44,714 nt of DNA, taken from contig CAKZOC010000117.1 in the NCBI GenBank assembly GCA_937136025.1, forward strand, positions 1 to 44,714, read 5' to 3'. Position numbers and translations under genes: made by a program. Positions 25,220-33,489 of the stretch are shown here, one piece after another. Origin of the DNA: an uncultured Bacteroidota bacterium (GTDB lineage: Bacteria; Bacteroidota; Bacteroidia; Flavobacteriales; Flavobacteriaceae). Under the pieces are notes generated by a model. It was not told where the DNA came from and did not search any database. It saw only the letters and a list, made by a program, of their open reading frames with translations. Within the stretch, counting starts at the first letter, position 1. Every line of letters begins with the position of its first letter.

Positions 25220-25759
25220 TCAGGTGCTTTGGGTGAAGCGCGGATCGGCTTTCATCAGGGTGCCACATCTGTCGCAGGTACGCAACTCCTCCGAACCGTA
25301 AAATTCCTTAAAATACGGTAGAAAGTCCGTTTCAATATCCTCCAGTGTAAAATAGACTTCGTGTAATTTATGATTGCAGGCCTCGCAGTACCAAAGCAGT
25401 CCATCCCGGAGGTTCAAATGCTCCCTTTTCCTTTCGACCACCAGGCCAATAGACCCGGCATGTCTTACCGGAGAATGGGGGACTTTGGCGGGGTGAAGAT
25501 ACATGTCTCCTGGCCCGAGTTTCAGGGTTTTCTTTTCCCCATTTTGCTGCACATGCACCTCGATCTCACCTTCGATCTGGTAAAAGAGCTCTTCGGTCTC
25601 ATTGTAGTGATAATCGTTGCGGGCATTGGGACCACCCACGACCATAACAATATAATCTGTAGCCTCTTTGTAGAGATTTTTATTGCCAACCGGCGGCTTT
25701 AATTCATCCCGGTGCTCCTCTATCCATTGGGTAAGGTTAAATGGGGGGAGTATATCCAT
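25220..25759 (-). CDS. nbaC: 3-Hydroxyanthranilate 3,4-dioxygenase
   Basis: This cupin enzyme opens the ring of 3-hydroxyanthranilate in the kynurenine pathway. The 179 residues keep the iron ligands His51, Glu57 and His95 and the substrate arginines Arg47 and Arg99 at the same numbers as I recall for the Cupriavidus enzyme. They also keep the second, rubredoxin-like metal site (Cys125, Cys128, Cys162, Cys165) found in bacterial forms. It is cytosolic. No other kynurenine gene is in the window, but an ALDH7-family gene lies next on the same strand. The product would feed NAD synthesis through quinolinate or be degraded further. Confidence 0.95.
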   Translation of the reverse strand: MDILPPFNLTQWIEEHRDELKPPVGNKNLYKEATDYIVMVVGGPNARNDYHYNETEELFYQIEGEIEVHVQQNGEKKTLKLGPGDMYLHPAKVPHSPVRHAGSIGLVVERKREHLNLRDGLLWYCEACNHKLHEVYFTLEDIETDFLPYFKEFYGSEELRTCDRCGTLMKADPRFTQST

Positions 25760-25859
25760 GGGTTTAGTCTTTAGTGTTTTTAAAGATAACCAAAAACCAA
25801 AACGAAACTAGTCTGTCTGAACCTGGAAATGACAAGCGCTTTGAAGTAAGCGCTGAAAG

Positions 25860-26339
25860 TTATTGTAAATAAAACAATTGGGTGTAATACAGGTTGCCCT
25901 GCGGATCCTCTTTAATACTAATCGCAGTATGGGTATAGTTTCCTTCCATGGTCTTTTTATGGGATTCACTCTCCAACCATCCCTGCATAGCTTTGGCAGC
26001 CGTATCGTGATTACGCGCCACATTTTCCGAAACGGCTTTGGCGGCTACTTTGGCGGAAATTCCGGAAGCTCTTGCGGTGAAATTATCGTGATTCAGGGAG
26101 CCCGTCGCAATCATGTAATCTGTATGCGCGTTGGCGTATTCGTAAGCGATAGCACTGAAAGAAAGAGCTTCTTGCCCAAGGGTTTCCCGATGTGTATTGA
26201 CCAGGTCCAACAATTCGCTTTCCATTGCGGTGACATTCTGGGCCACAGGATATACAGCGGTTTCATCAGATTCCTTTGAACAGGAAATGACTAAAACCAA
26301 AGACAATGCCACTAAGGCATACTGGAATTTCGTTTTCAT
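25860..26339 (-). CDS. CAP/SCP-domain lipoprotein
   Basis: The 159-residue protein has a lipoprotein signal (MKTKFQYALVALSLVLVISC, Cys20). Its single CAP domain shows LLDLVNTHRETLGQEALSF, a His/Glu set (LNHDNF, SENVARN) and the helix WLESESHKKTMEGNYTHTAISI. This is the YkwD-like bacterial form of the CRISP/antigen-5/PR-1 fold. It should be anchored on the periplasmic or outer side. The function of bacterial CAP lipoproteins is unknown. The gene stands alone, with 100 nt to the dioxygenase gene upstream of which it does not overlap. Confidence 0.92.
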   Translation of the reverse strand: MKTKFQYALVALSLVLVISCSKESDETAVYPVAQNVTAMESELLDLVNTHRETLGQEALSFSAIAYEYANAHTDYMIATGSLNHDNFTARASGISAKVAAKAVSENVARNHDTAAKAMQGWLESESHKKTMEGNYTHTAISIKEDPQGNLYYTQLFYLQ

Positions 26340-26570
26340 ATAGTGTTCTCTCCTTGCAGGCTAGCTACGAAGGGTAAGAAGAGGAAAGTTCTCGGGTTTC
26401 CTCTCATTTGGGGAACCTAATATTACTTAAAACATCATCATCATAGCAAATTGACCCATAAAATTTCGATTAAAGGCAGATTCTGTCCGGGGAGCGGATG
26501 AAATGCACTTATTCCGGGTCAGAATAACACGGGTAAAGCACGAAAAAACAACGCTTTATGTAAGAAAAAA
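26340..26570. other. 231-nt intergenic region without clear features
   Basis: This A/T-rich gap separates cvpA (upstream on the minus strand) from the CAP lipoprotein gene. A minus-strand TCAATTTG box (one mismatch to TAnnTTTG) is the only promoter-like element I can see. No RNA or ORF is evident. Confidence 0.4.
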
Positions 26571-27083
26571 CTAGCGGAAAGGATTGTAGTCCAGAATCGA
26601 TTCAGGCTCGAGAACTCCTGAAAAAACCAGGGAACCTGCTTCCTTAATCGGCTCGTAGAGGAGCGAATGTTCAAAAAAATCCGGAGCGATAACATCGAGG
26701 GGTTGATTGGCGCGTTCGAGAAAACTGAGTAAGGCCCCGAGGATGATGGCCGCCTTTACCAGCCCGAAAATACCTCCGGCAATCTGGTTTAATAAGCCCA
26801 GCATGGCAAAATTTGCGACTTTGGTCAGAAGTTTGGCGAGTAAGTGCACTCCAAAAAGCAGGGCCACAAAGGTGAGGATAAAGGCCGTAATTTTAACGGC
26901 AGTTTCATTCCAATCCAATTGCTGGCTCAAATAATCTGAGGTGAGATAGGAGAAGTGAATGGCCCCGTAAAAGGCCGCGATGAGCGCCAGAATGGAGGCG
27001 ACTTCTACAAAAATACCATTTTTCCAGCCCCTGTAGAACCCGTAGGCGAGAAAGGCAGCAAGAATAATGTCCAGCGTCTCCAT
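26571..27083 (-). CDS. cvpA: CvpA family membrane protein
   Basis: The 170-residue protein has four TM helices and the CvpA pattern: MDIILAAFLAYGFYRGWKNG at the start and IFVEVASILALIAAFYGAI, then VKITAFILTFVALLFGVHL, a glycine-rich AGGIFGLVKAAIILGALLSF, and a C-terminal soluble tail. CvpA was first linked to colicin V production and in other bacteria affects envelope homeostasis. It is transcribed divergently from the gene at 27158, with overlapping candidate promoters in the 74-nt gap. Confidence 0.92.
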   Translation of the reverse strand: METLDIILAAFLAYGFYRGWKNGIFVEVASILALIAAFYGAIHFSYLTSDYLSQQLDWNETAVKITAFILTFVALLFGVHLLAKLLTKVANFAMLGLLNQIAGGIFGLVKAAIILGALLSFLERANQPLDVIAPDFFEHSLLYEPIKEAGSLVFSGVLEPESILDYNPFR

Positions 27084-27096
27084 ACCCTATTTTTAA

Positions 27097-27124
27097 CAAA
27101 TATAGCCATTGATTTGTATCTTTG
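27097..27124. promoter_or_regulatory. Overlapping divergent promoter boxes (cvpA and 27158 gene)
   Basis: The minus strand has TATATTTG (27104-27097) facing cvpA, and the plus strand has TATCTTTG (27117-27124) facing the 27158 gene. Both match TAnnTTTG exactly and are only 12 nt apart, so each -7 box lies inside the other promoter's spacer. The -33 elements are weak. This arrangement would make firing in the two directions compete. Confidence 0.5.
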
Positions 27125-27157
27125 GCAGACATCAAGAAAGCTTTTTAAACAGAGAAA

Positions 27158-27514
27158 ATGTCGCGTGATCCACTCCTAAAGGAAAGATGGGAAATACTTT
27201 CTGGAAAACTATCTGAACAGTTTGCAGAGGGCGCTCCCCTGGAGCTGGATGCCATTATTTATCTGATCGGCGTACAGGAACTCGGACAGCTGCATCGCAA
27301 TTTCAAAAAGGATGAGAAAATCAATCTGATGCACATTGCAATCTGTCGCCTTCTCGAACCGTATGGCTATTATGAATTTGATCATTTTGACCCGGAGGGC
27401 TGGCCGCACTATACCCTTGTGGAAGCACTTCCTACCTTAAAGGCCGGGGAACAGTCTGTGCTGATGAAAGAAGCCATCGTTTCTTACTTTATGGAGAAAA
27501 GCTATCTGGAATGA
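27158..27514 (+). CDS. Conserved hypothetical protein (118 aa)
   Basis: I do not recognise a named domain. The protein is soluble and acidic, with an N-terminal helical part (RWEILSGKLSEQFAEG), a segment IYLIGVQELGQLHRNFKKDEK with MHIAICRLLEPYGYYEFD, and a C-terminal helix. The coding frame is supported by a TATCTTTG promoter box 33 nt upstream and by a 4-nt overlap (ATGA) with the following monooxygenase-fold gene. Those features suggest a real two-gene operon of small cytosolic proteins. The function is unknown. Confidence 0.8.
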   Translation: MSRDPLLKERWEILSGKLSEQFAEGAPLELDAIIYLIGVQELGQLHRNFKKDEKINLMHIAICRLLEPYGYYEFDHFDPEGWPHYTLVEALPTLKAGEQSVLMKEAIVSYFMEKSYLE

Positions 27515-27816
27515 AGACAGGGTACTACGCGGTGATTTTTACTTCCAAACGCACGCCGGAAGATGAGGCCGGGTATGCAGATATGGCCGAACGCATGTAC
27601 GAACTCGCTGCCCGACAGCCGGGTTTTATTGCCGTGGAACACGCCCGGGAGGCTGTGGGTATCACGGTGAGTTACTGGGAATCCCTGCAGAGTATTGCCC
27701 TTTGGAAAGACCAGACGGAGCACCTTATGGCTCAGCGTCAGGGGAGAGCGCGCTGGTATGAATCCTATCATATTCGAATATGCAAGGTGGAACGGGAATA
27801 CGAATTCCATAAGTGA
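27511..27816 (+). CDS. Antibiotic biosynthesis monooxygenase (ABM)-fold protein
   Basis: The 101 residues have the dimeric alpha/beta-barrel pattern of ABM-domain proteins: YYAVIFTSKRTPEDEAGYAD, a helix with MAERMYELAARQPGFI, AVEHAREAVGITVSYWESL, and a helix with WKDQTEHLMAQRQGRARW. Small stand-alone ABM proteins include quinol and heme-degrading monooxygenases, and many have no known substrate. It overlaps the gene before it by 4 nt. The second strand matches the often seen 'antibiotic biosynthesis monooxygenase' annotation in Bacteroidetes. The enzyme activity is unproven. Confidence 0.85.
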   Translation: MKTGYYAVIFTSKRTPEDEAGYADMAERMYELAARQPGFIAVEHAREAVGITVSYWESLQSIALWKDQTEHLMAQRQGRARWYESYHIRICKVEREYEFHK

Positions 27817-27867
27817 ATTCGCATATTCCATAGGTCTGCTCATATCAATTCCATAACAATACGCGCG

Positions 27868-27898
27868 TTGGAGAGGTCTGCCTAAAGTCTTATTTTTG
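27868..27898 (+). promoter_or_regulatory. Promoter of glpD
   Basis: TTG (27868-27870), a spacer of exactly 20 nt and TATTTTTG (27891-27898) match the Bacteroidetes housekeeping promoter. The start codon lies 18 nt after the -7 box, so the leader should be short. This also argues for the ATG at 27917 rather than the TTG at 27896, which lies inside the -7 box. Confidence 0.68.
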
Positions 27899-27916
27899 GT
27901 AAAATCTCAGACCCGA

Positions 27917-29581
27917 ATGCAAAATCCACTTTCTTTTTCCGCCCGAAATCGCGCCACAGACATTGCAAATCTTCAGACTGGAGCCGCGGACCTCATTGTC
28001 ATTGGAGGGGGTATCACAGGAGCCGGAATTGCATTGGACGCCGCCTCGCGAGGACTTAAGGTCGTACTGCTCGAGAAGGGGGATTTCGCGTCCGGCACAA
28101 GCAGCAAATCGACGAAACTGATTCACGGTGGGCTTCGCTACCTCAAACAATTCGACTTCTGGCTTGTCAAGGAAGTGGGCTCTGAACGCGCGATTGTACA
28201 TAAGCTCGCCCCTCATCTGGTGCTGCCGGAAAAAATGTTACTTCCTCTTATAGAAGGAGGTTCTTATGGAAAGTGGCTCACCTCAATAGGCCTGAAGGTG
28301 TACGATATTCTCGCCCAGGTAGGGGGAGATGACAAACGGAGAATGCTCGAGAAAAAGGAGGCCTTGAAATTGGAGCCGCTTCTCCCGAAAAAGGGTTTAA
28401 AGGGAGCGGGTTACTACGCCGAATACCGCACCGACGATTCGAGATTGACCATTGAAAATATTAAGACGGCGCTCCAGTATGGCGCCAGGGCTTTAAATTA
28501 TGCCGAGGTCACCGAATTTATCTATACTCCTGAGGGCAGGGTCTGCGGAGTTGCCGTTCGGGATGGCATTGGAGGGGAGACTTTTGAAGTCCATTCCGGT
28601 CATGTCATCAGTGCTGCCGGCCCCTGGGTAGATGAACTTCGGAGTTTAAATCGCAGTAAAAAAGGGAAGCAGTTACATCTGACCAAAGGGGTACACCTGG
28701 TCTTCCCTCATGAGAAACTGCCCGTAAAACAATCGGTCTATTTCGACGTTCCTGACGGGCGGATGATTTTTGCCATACCCAGGGGAAAAATCACCTATGT
28801 GGGCACCACAGACACCAATTACAATTCCGATAAGAACGAGGTGCACACAGATTTTGCAGATGCCATTTACCTGATCTCGGCAGTGAACAATATGTTTCCG
28901 GATATCGAACTTGAAATGTCGGATATCATTTCATCCTGGGCCGGTCTGAGGCCCCTGATTCACGAGGAAGGAAAATCGGCTTCAGAACTTTCCCGAAAGG
29001 ATGAAATCTTTACCTCAGATTCCGGCCTGATCAGTATCGCCGGCGGCAAACTGACAGGTTATCGGAAGATGGCAGAACGGGCGGTAGACCGGATTGTAAG
29101 TGGGATTGAAGAGGAAGACGAAAACAGGGAATTATCGGATTGCAGGACAGAAGAAACACCGCTATGCGGGAGTGATTTCAAGAAATTCAAACAGGTACAG
29201 AAGTACATGACCCGGGTTCTGAGCAAGATGGAAAAGGATGGGTTCGAAGCCTATGATGCCTGGTACCTGGTTACGAACTACGGAAAGCAAACCGATTTGA
29301 TCCTGGAGAATTTCCGGGAACTTACCGATGCCGACCCGTATTGGCGGATGATGAAGGCGGAGTTGCTATTTGCCCTGGAACACGAAATGATCCATAACCC
29401 CATGGATTTCCTGATCCGGCGGACAGGACGCCTTTACTTCGATATTGAAAGTGTGCGAAAGAACCTGAAGCAGGTGGCTGAAGAATGTGCCCTTCAATTA
29501 AAGGCGGATGACCGGACGCAGAAAGGATGGGTAAGCGAGATGGAGCAAATTCTCAAGCAACACAGTTCATTTACCTTGTAG
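27917..29581 (+). CDS. glpD: FAD-dependent glycerol-3-phosphate dehydrogenase
   Basis: This membrane-associated flavoenzyme oxidises sn-glycerol 3-phosphate to dihydroxyacetone phosphate and passes electrons to quinone. From the ATG at 27917 it has 554 residues, close to the family's size. The FAD motif is GGGITGAG (30-37), followed by EKGDFASGTSSKSTKLIHGG and RYL, GIxGG-type elements, and TKGVHLVFPH, GRMIFAIPRGKITYVGTTD and SIAGGKLTGYRKMAER. The C-terminal domain (about 400-554) is the usual DAO_C. A consensus promoter precedes it, and it converges with gpsA, which makes glycerol 3-phosphate. Confidence 0.96.
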   Translation: MQNPLSFSARNRATDIANLQTGAADLIVIGGGITGAGIALDAASRGLKVVLLEKGDFASGTSSKSTKLIHGGLRYLKQFDFWLVKEVGSERAIVHKLAPHLVLPEKMLLPLIEGGSYGKWLTSIGLKVYDILAQVGGDDKRRMLEKKEALKLEPLLPKKGLKGAGYYAEYRTDDSRLTIENIKTALQYGARALNYAEVTEFIYTPEGRVCGVAVRDGIGGETFEVHSGHVISAAGPWVDELRSLNRSKKGKQLHLTKGVHLVFPHEKLPVKQSVYFDVPDGRMIFAIPRGKITYVGTTDTNYNSDKNEVHTDFADAIYLISAVNNMFPDIELEMSDIISSWAGLRPLIHEEGKSASELSRKDEIFTSDSGLISIAGGKLTGYRKMAERAVDRIVSGIEEEDENRELSDCRTEETPLCGSDFKKFKQVQKYMTRVLSKMEKDGFEAYDAWYLVTNYGKQTDLILENFRELTDADPYWRMMKAELLFALEHEMIHNPMDFLIRRTGRLYFDIESVRKNLKQVAEECALQLKADDRTQKGWVSEMEQILKQHSSFTL

Positions 29582-29590
29582 CCTCCGATA

Positions 29591-30589
29591 CTAACTTATG
29601 CTGTCGGTGAGTTTGGCAAATACCTGTTTGGGGTTTTTACCTTTATAGAGTACCTGATACACCGCATCTATAATCGGGGTTTTTACTTTTTTGCTAAAGT
29701 CCTCTTTGATCTTATAAGCGCTTTTAACGGCATAATACCCTTCTGCCACCATATTCATTTCCATCATGGCGCTTTTTACCGTATACCCTTTTCCAATCAT
29801 ATTGCCGAACATCCGGTTCCGACTGAATACGGAGTATCCCGTTACCAAAAGGTCTCCGAGATACGCAGATTGGTTGATGTTCCGGTCGATGTTGTAAAGG
29901 CGTTTGGTGTATCGCTTCATTTCTCGTATCGCATTGCTCATCAGGACAGCCTGAAAGTTATCCCCATATCCCAATCCATGTGCGATCCCTGCCGCAATGG
30001 CGTAGATGTTTTTGAGCATTGCGGCATACTCGGTTCCTATGATATCCTTGCTGACTTTGGTTTTGATATAGGAACTGCTCAGCGCCGCGGCCACCTCCCG
30101 GGCTTTCTTCGGGTCGGCACAGGCAATGGTGAGGTAAGAAAGTCGTTCCAGGGCTACCTCCTCGGCATGGCAGGGTCCGGTAATTACCCCAATATCTCCA
30201 AAAGGGATCCCGTATTCCGTATGAAAATGTTCGCCTACAATTTTCCCGCTTTCCGGGACAATCCCCTTTATTGCTGAAAAAATGGTCTTTCCTTTTAGGG
30301 TGCCCTTAATTTTGGATAACTCCTCTTCCAAAAATGCTGACGGTATGGCGAATATCAGGATATCGGCCCGGGAAATCACCTCGTCTATTTGGTCGGTTAA
30401 CCGGAGTTTGGAGGTGTCGAAGGTCACAGAGGTCAGATAGTTGGGATTATGGCCGTGTTCATGGATATAATCTATGGCATCCGAATTGCGCATATACCAG
30501 AAAACTTCATCGAGATTCTCGCAAAGCATTTTAACAATGGCAGTAGCCCAACTACCTCCGCCGAGAACGGCATATTTTTGATACTCCAT
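29591..30589 (-). CDS. gpsA: NAD(P)-dependent glycerol-3-phosphate dehydrogenase
   Basis: GpsA reduces dihydroxyacetone phosphate to sn-glycerol 3-phosphate for phospholipid synthesis. The 332 residues show the nucleotide-binding LGGGSWATAIVK (9-20), ITGPCHAEEVAL, the substrate-site helix AAMLKNIYAIAAGIAHGLGYG with the conserved lysine, and MIGKGYTVKSA. The length is normal. It converges on glpD with 9 nt between the stop codons, so the two opposing enzymes are encoded tail to tail. Upstream a TACATTTA box may serve as its promoter. Confidence 0.96.
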   Translation of the reverse strand: MEYQKYAVLGGGSWATAIVKMLCENLDEVFWYMRNSDAIDYIHEHGHNPNYLTSVTFDTSKLRLTDQIDEVISRADILIFAIPSAFLEEELSKIKGTLKGKTIFSAIKGIVPESGKIVGEHFHTEYGIPFGDIGVITGPCHAEEVALERLSYLTIACADPKKAREVAAALSSSYIKTKVSKDIIGTEYAAMLKNIYAIAAGIAHGLGYGDNFQAVLMSNAIREMKRYTKRLYNIDRNINQSAYLGDLLVTGYSVFSRNRMFGNMIGKGYTVKSAMMEMNMVAEGYYAVKSAYKIKEDFSKKVKTPIIDAVYQVLYKGKNPKQVFAKLTDSIS

Positions 30590-30753
30590 TACCTTGTTCT
30601 GATTTGCGAATAAATGTACTCAAAATTTAATCTAGTATGGGATGGGACTGCAGAGGGCATATAGGAAGAAGGAGATGATGGATTCTTATGAACGGCGACC
30701 GGTAGCAGTGGGAGATTTTGAGCCTATACTCAGGTCGGCCCGGTTTATAATGC

Positions 30754-30761
30754 TATTTTTG
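30754..30761 (+). promoter_or_regulatory. Candidate -7 box for the third SulP gene
   Basis: TATTTTTG matches TAnnTTTG exactly and lies 18 nt before the TTG start codon, the same distance as at glpD. There is no good TTG at -33. The position supports the TTG start. Confidence 0.45.
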
Positions 30762-30779
30762 CGCCCTTAAAACCGCATT

Positions 30780-32309
30780 TTGAAGAAATACTTAAACCTT
30801 TTCGACTTTTCTCAGAAAGTCGATTACCGAACCGAAGTCCTTTCGGGTTTAACCGTAGCCCTGGCTTTGGTGCCTGAGGCTATCGCCTTTGCCCTTATTG
30901 CGGGTCTTTCACCCCTGACCGGGCTTTATGCGGCTTTTGTCATGGGCCTGATCACGTCGATTTTTGGAGGGCGTCCCGGGATGATTTCCGGAGCCACAGG
31001 GGCTGTTGCCGTGGTGATTGTCTCCCTGGCCGCCTCCCATGGGGTGGAATACGTTTTTGCCACAGTCATCCTGGCGGGATTGCTACAGGTTATCGCGGGG
31101 ATGCTCCGGCTCGGAAAGTTTATGCGTTTAGTGCCCCAACCTGTGATTTTCGGATTTGTCAACGGGTTGGCGATTATTATATTCCTCTCCCAACTGGATC
31201 AGTTTAAAACGGCAGACGGGCAGTGGATGGAAGGTACAATGTTGTGGACTTTTGTAGGGCTTGTTGCCCTGACTATGGCGATCATCTGGCTCCTTCCCAG
31301 ATTGAGCCGTGTAGTCCCGGCCTCTCTGGTAGCTATACTCGTGGTATTCGGTCTGGTTCTGGCCTTTGAGATCCCTACAAGAAGTATTGGTGATATCGCT
31401 TCTATTAAAGGGAGTTTCCCTCCTTTTCACATCCCGGTTCTCCCGCTGACCCTGGAGACATTGAGCATTATTTTTCCGTATGCTGCTATCGTGGCAGGGG
31501 TGGGGTTGATCGAAAGCCTGCTGACGCTCAATATCGTAGATGAAATCACAGAAACTCGTGGCAGGAGCAATAAAGAGGCTGTGGCTCAGGGAACGGCCAA
31601 CATTTTATCCGGCCTGTTCTCAGGTATGGGTGGGTGCGCCATGATCGGGCAAAGTCTGATCAACACTTCGAATGGAGCGCGGGCGCGGCTCTCCGGAATT
31701 GTCGCGGCCCTTATGTTGCTCGCGTTTATTATGTTTGGAGCCCCCCTGATTGAAAGGGTGCCCATGGCCGCGCTCACCGGACTGATGATCATGGTGGCCC
31801 TCGGAACGTTTGAATGGGCCAGTTTGCGCACCTTCCGCAGAATGCCCAAATCCGATGTCCTGGTTATGATTTTAGTGACCCTGGTGACCGTATTCCTTCA
31901 CAATCTGGCCCTGGCCGTACTGGTCGGGGTGATCATTTCTGCCCTGGTTTTTTCCTGGGACAATGCGAAACGAATCCGGGCCCGGAAATATATCGATGAA
32001 GCTGGAGTTAAGCACTATGAAATTTACGGCCCCTTGTTCTTCGGATCCATTGGTTTGTTTAACGAAAAGTTCGACGTACAGGGCGATCCTCAGGAAGTGA
32101 TAATCGATTTTCAGGAGAGTAGGGTCGTAGATATGTCTGCTATAGAAGCTTTAAACAAGATTACAGAACGCTACCTGAAGGTCGGAAAAAAGGTACATCT
32201 GAAGCACCTGAGTTCTGATTGCCTCAAACTCCTTAAAAATGCAGATGAGATCATAGAGGTCAATGTTTTGGAAGACCCTACCTATAAGGTGATTACCGAC
32301 ACCCTGTAA
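30780..32309 (+). CDS. SulP family anion transporter with STAS domain (TTG start)
   Basis: This 509-residue SLC26/SulP permease begins MKKYLNLFDFSQKVDYRTEV when read from a TTG codon; no in-frame ATG exists until about residue 56 (the Met of FVMGLITS), deep inside the membrane domain. It has LTVALALVPEAIAFALIAG, the binding-site region GGRPGMISGATGAVAVVI, a core segment SGMGGCAMIGQSLINTSNGA, and a full STAS domain (about 415-505, VIIDFQESRVVDMSAIEALNKI). It differs in sequence from the two SulPs at 2080-6256 and stands alone, so it may carry another anion, for example sulfate. The substrate is not predictable here. Confidence 0.92.
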   Translation: MKKYLNLFDFSQKVDYRTEVLSGLTVALALVPEAIAFALIAGLSPLTGLYAAFVMGLITSIFGGRPGMISGATGAVAVVIVSLAASHGVEYVFATVILAGLLQVIAGMLRLGKFMRLVPQPVIFGFVNGLAIIIFLSQLDQFKTADGQWMEGTMLWTFVGLVALTMAIIWLLPRLSRVVPASLVAILVVFGLVLAFEIPTRSIGDIASIKGSFPPFHIPVLPLTLETLSIIFPYAAIVAGVGLIESLLTLNIVDEITETRGRSNKEAVAQGTANILSGLFSGMGGCAMIGQSLINTSNGARARLSGIVAALMLLAFIMFGAPLIERVPMAALTGLMIMVALGTFEWASLRTFRRMPKSDVLVMILVTLVTVFLHNLALAVLVGVIISALVFSWDNAKRIRARKYIDEAGVKHYEIYGPLFFGSIGLFNEKFDVQGDPQEVIIDFQESRVVDMSAIEALNKITERYLKVGKKVHLKHLSSDCLKLLKNADEIIEVNVLEDPTYKVITDTL

Positions 32310-32511
32310 CGGCCTGTATTCTTCATTTTTAACCGCCATGACCAGGGGATAACCTCTGTTGGAGTGTCAGGCGGCTCCGTGTTCTGATTTCAGTTTCCGG
32401 ACTTAGTGCGTATTGTAAATCGCCCAGAAATGCGTTAACTTGATGGGAACAATCGGAATGTGATTTCGAGGGGACGACCCTTTATGCAGATCCTACCTTA
32501 AAAGCACCGTC
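32310..32511. other. 202-nt intergenic region without clear features
   Basis: This gap lies between the SulP and PhyH-type genes, both on the plus strand. A weak TTG (18 nt) TGATTTCG arrangement may be the promoter of the downstream gene. No clear terminator or RNA is visible. Confidence 0.35.
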
Positions 32512-33486
32512 ATGGAAAACGCTGGAAAAAAACAGGAAATGGGCAATAAAGCCCATGAGGCCATCCCGGGAAACCCTTCAACAGCGACCAGCAGTAAAAA
32601 AAAGCTAAATGACCGCTCCAAAGGCGAATCTTTGGAACTCCTCAGCGAAGCAGACTGGAAGCACTGGGTCGAGGAAGGTTATGTCATCATAAAGGAGGCT
32701 GTGCCGGTCTCCCGGGCAGAGAAAACAGCTTCTTTTCTTTGGGAGTTTGAAGAGAAAGATCCTTTAGATCCGTCCACCTGGTATGCTCCGCCCAGGGCGG
32801 AAATGCAGATGAAGGAACTGGCCGGGACCGGAATGGTTGAACTCTACAACCATCAATACTTATGGGATAACCGTCAAGAGGAGCGGATTCACAAGGCCTT
32901 CTCAGATCTTTGGGGGACTAAGGAGCTCTGGGTAACAATTGACCGGGCGAATCTGAATTTCCCCTCGCGTCCGGGATATGAACAAAAGGGGTTTATACAC
33001 TGGGATTACGACCCGGAAACGCGCCCTCAGAATGTTCAGGGGGTTCTGGCACTCTCCGACCAGACCGACCCGGAAATGGGAGGATTTCAGTGTATTCCAT
33101 GGCTCTACAGGAACTACGATCAATGGAAGCAAAACCAGCCCGTGGGGCGGGATCCTTTTCAACCCGATATTACAGGGTTGGAGGACAAATTGGTCAAAGT
33201 AAAACTCGAGGCGGGCGACTTGCTTATTTTCAATAGTCTTTTGCCTCATGGGATTCGTCCAAACCGTTCCCGCGATAAGGTCCGAATTGCCCAATATATT
33301 TCCATGATGCCTGCAGAACCTGAAAATGAAGTGCTCAGGAAGTGGCGGATTCATTCCTGGAAGAACCGGGTAGCTCCTGAAGGATATGCGTTTCCCGGGG
33401 ATCCGAGAAAGTGGGAAGAAGAGCGGCATGAAACCGCACAGCTCTCAGCACTCGGGAAGAAGTTACTCGGTCTGGAACTCTGGTGA
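32512..33486 (+). CDS. Phytanoyl-CoA dioxygenase (PhyH)-type Fe(II)/2-oxoglutarate oxygenase
   Basis: The 324-residue protein has a 2-His-1-carboxylate metal triad: His163-x-Asp165 (KGFIHWDYDPE) and His246 (NSLLPHGIRPN). The basic residues near 249-254 suit 2-oxoglutarate binding. These are typical of the PhyH superfamily. The first 45 residues are low-complexity and rich in Lys, Ser and Thr, so they may be a flexible tail. No secretion signal is seen. The substrate is unknown, and the gene is followed closely by a convergent GH97 gene (3-nt gap), which gives no functional link. Confidence 0.85.
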   Translation: MENAGKKQEMGNKAHEAIPGNPSTATSSKKKLNDRSKGESLELLSEADWKHWVEEGYVIIKEAVPVSRAEKTASFLWEFEEKDPLDPSTWYAPPRAEMQMKELAGTGMVELYNHQYLWDNRQEERIHKAFSDLWGTKELWVTIDRANLNFPSRPGYEQKGFIHWDYDPETRPQNVQGVLALSDQTDPEMGGFQCIPWLYRNYDQWKQNQPVGRDPFQPDITGLEDKLVKVKLEAGDLLIFNSLLPHGIRPNRSRDKVRIAQYISMMPAEPENEVLRKWRIHSWKNRVAPEGYAFPGDPRKWEEERHETAQLSALGKKLLGLELW

Positions 33487-33489
33487 TTT

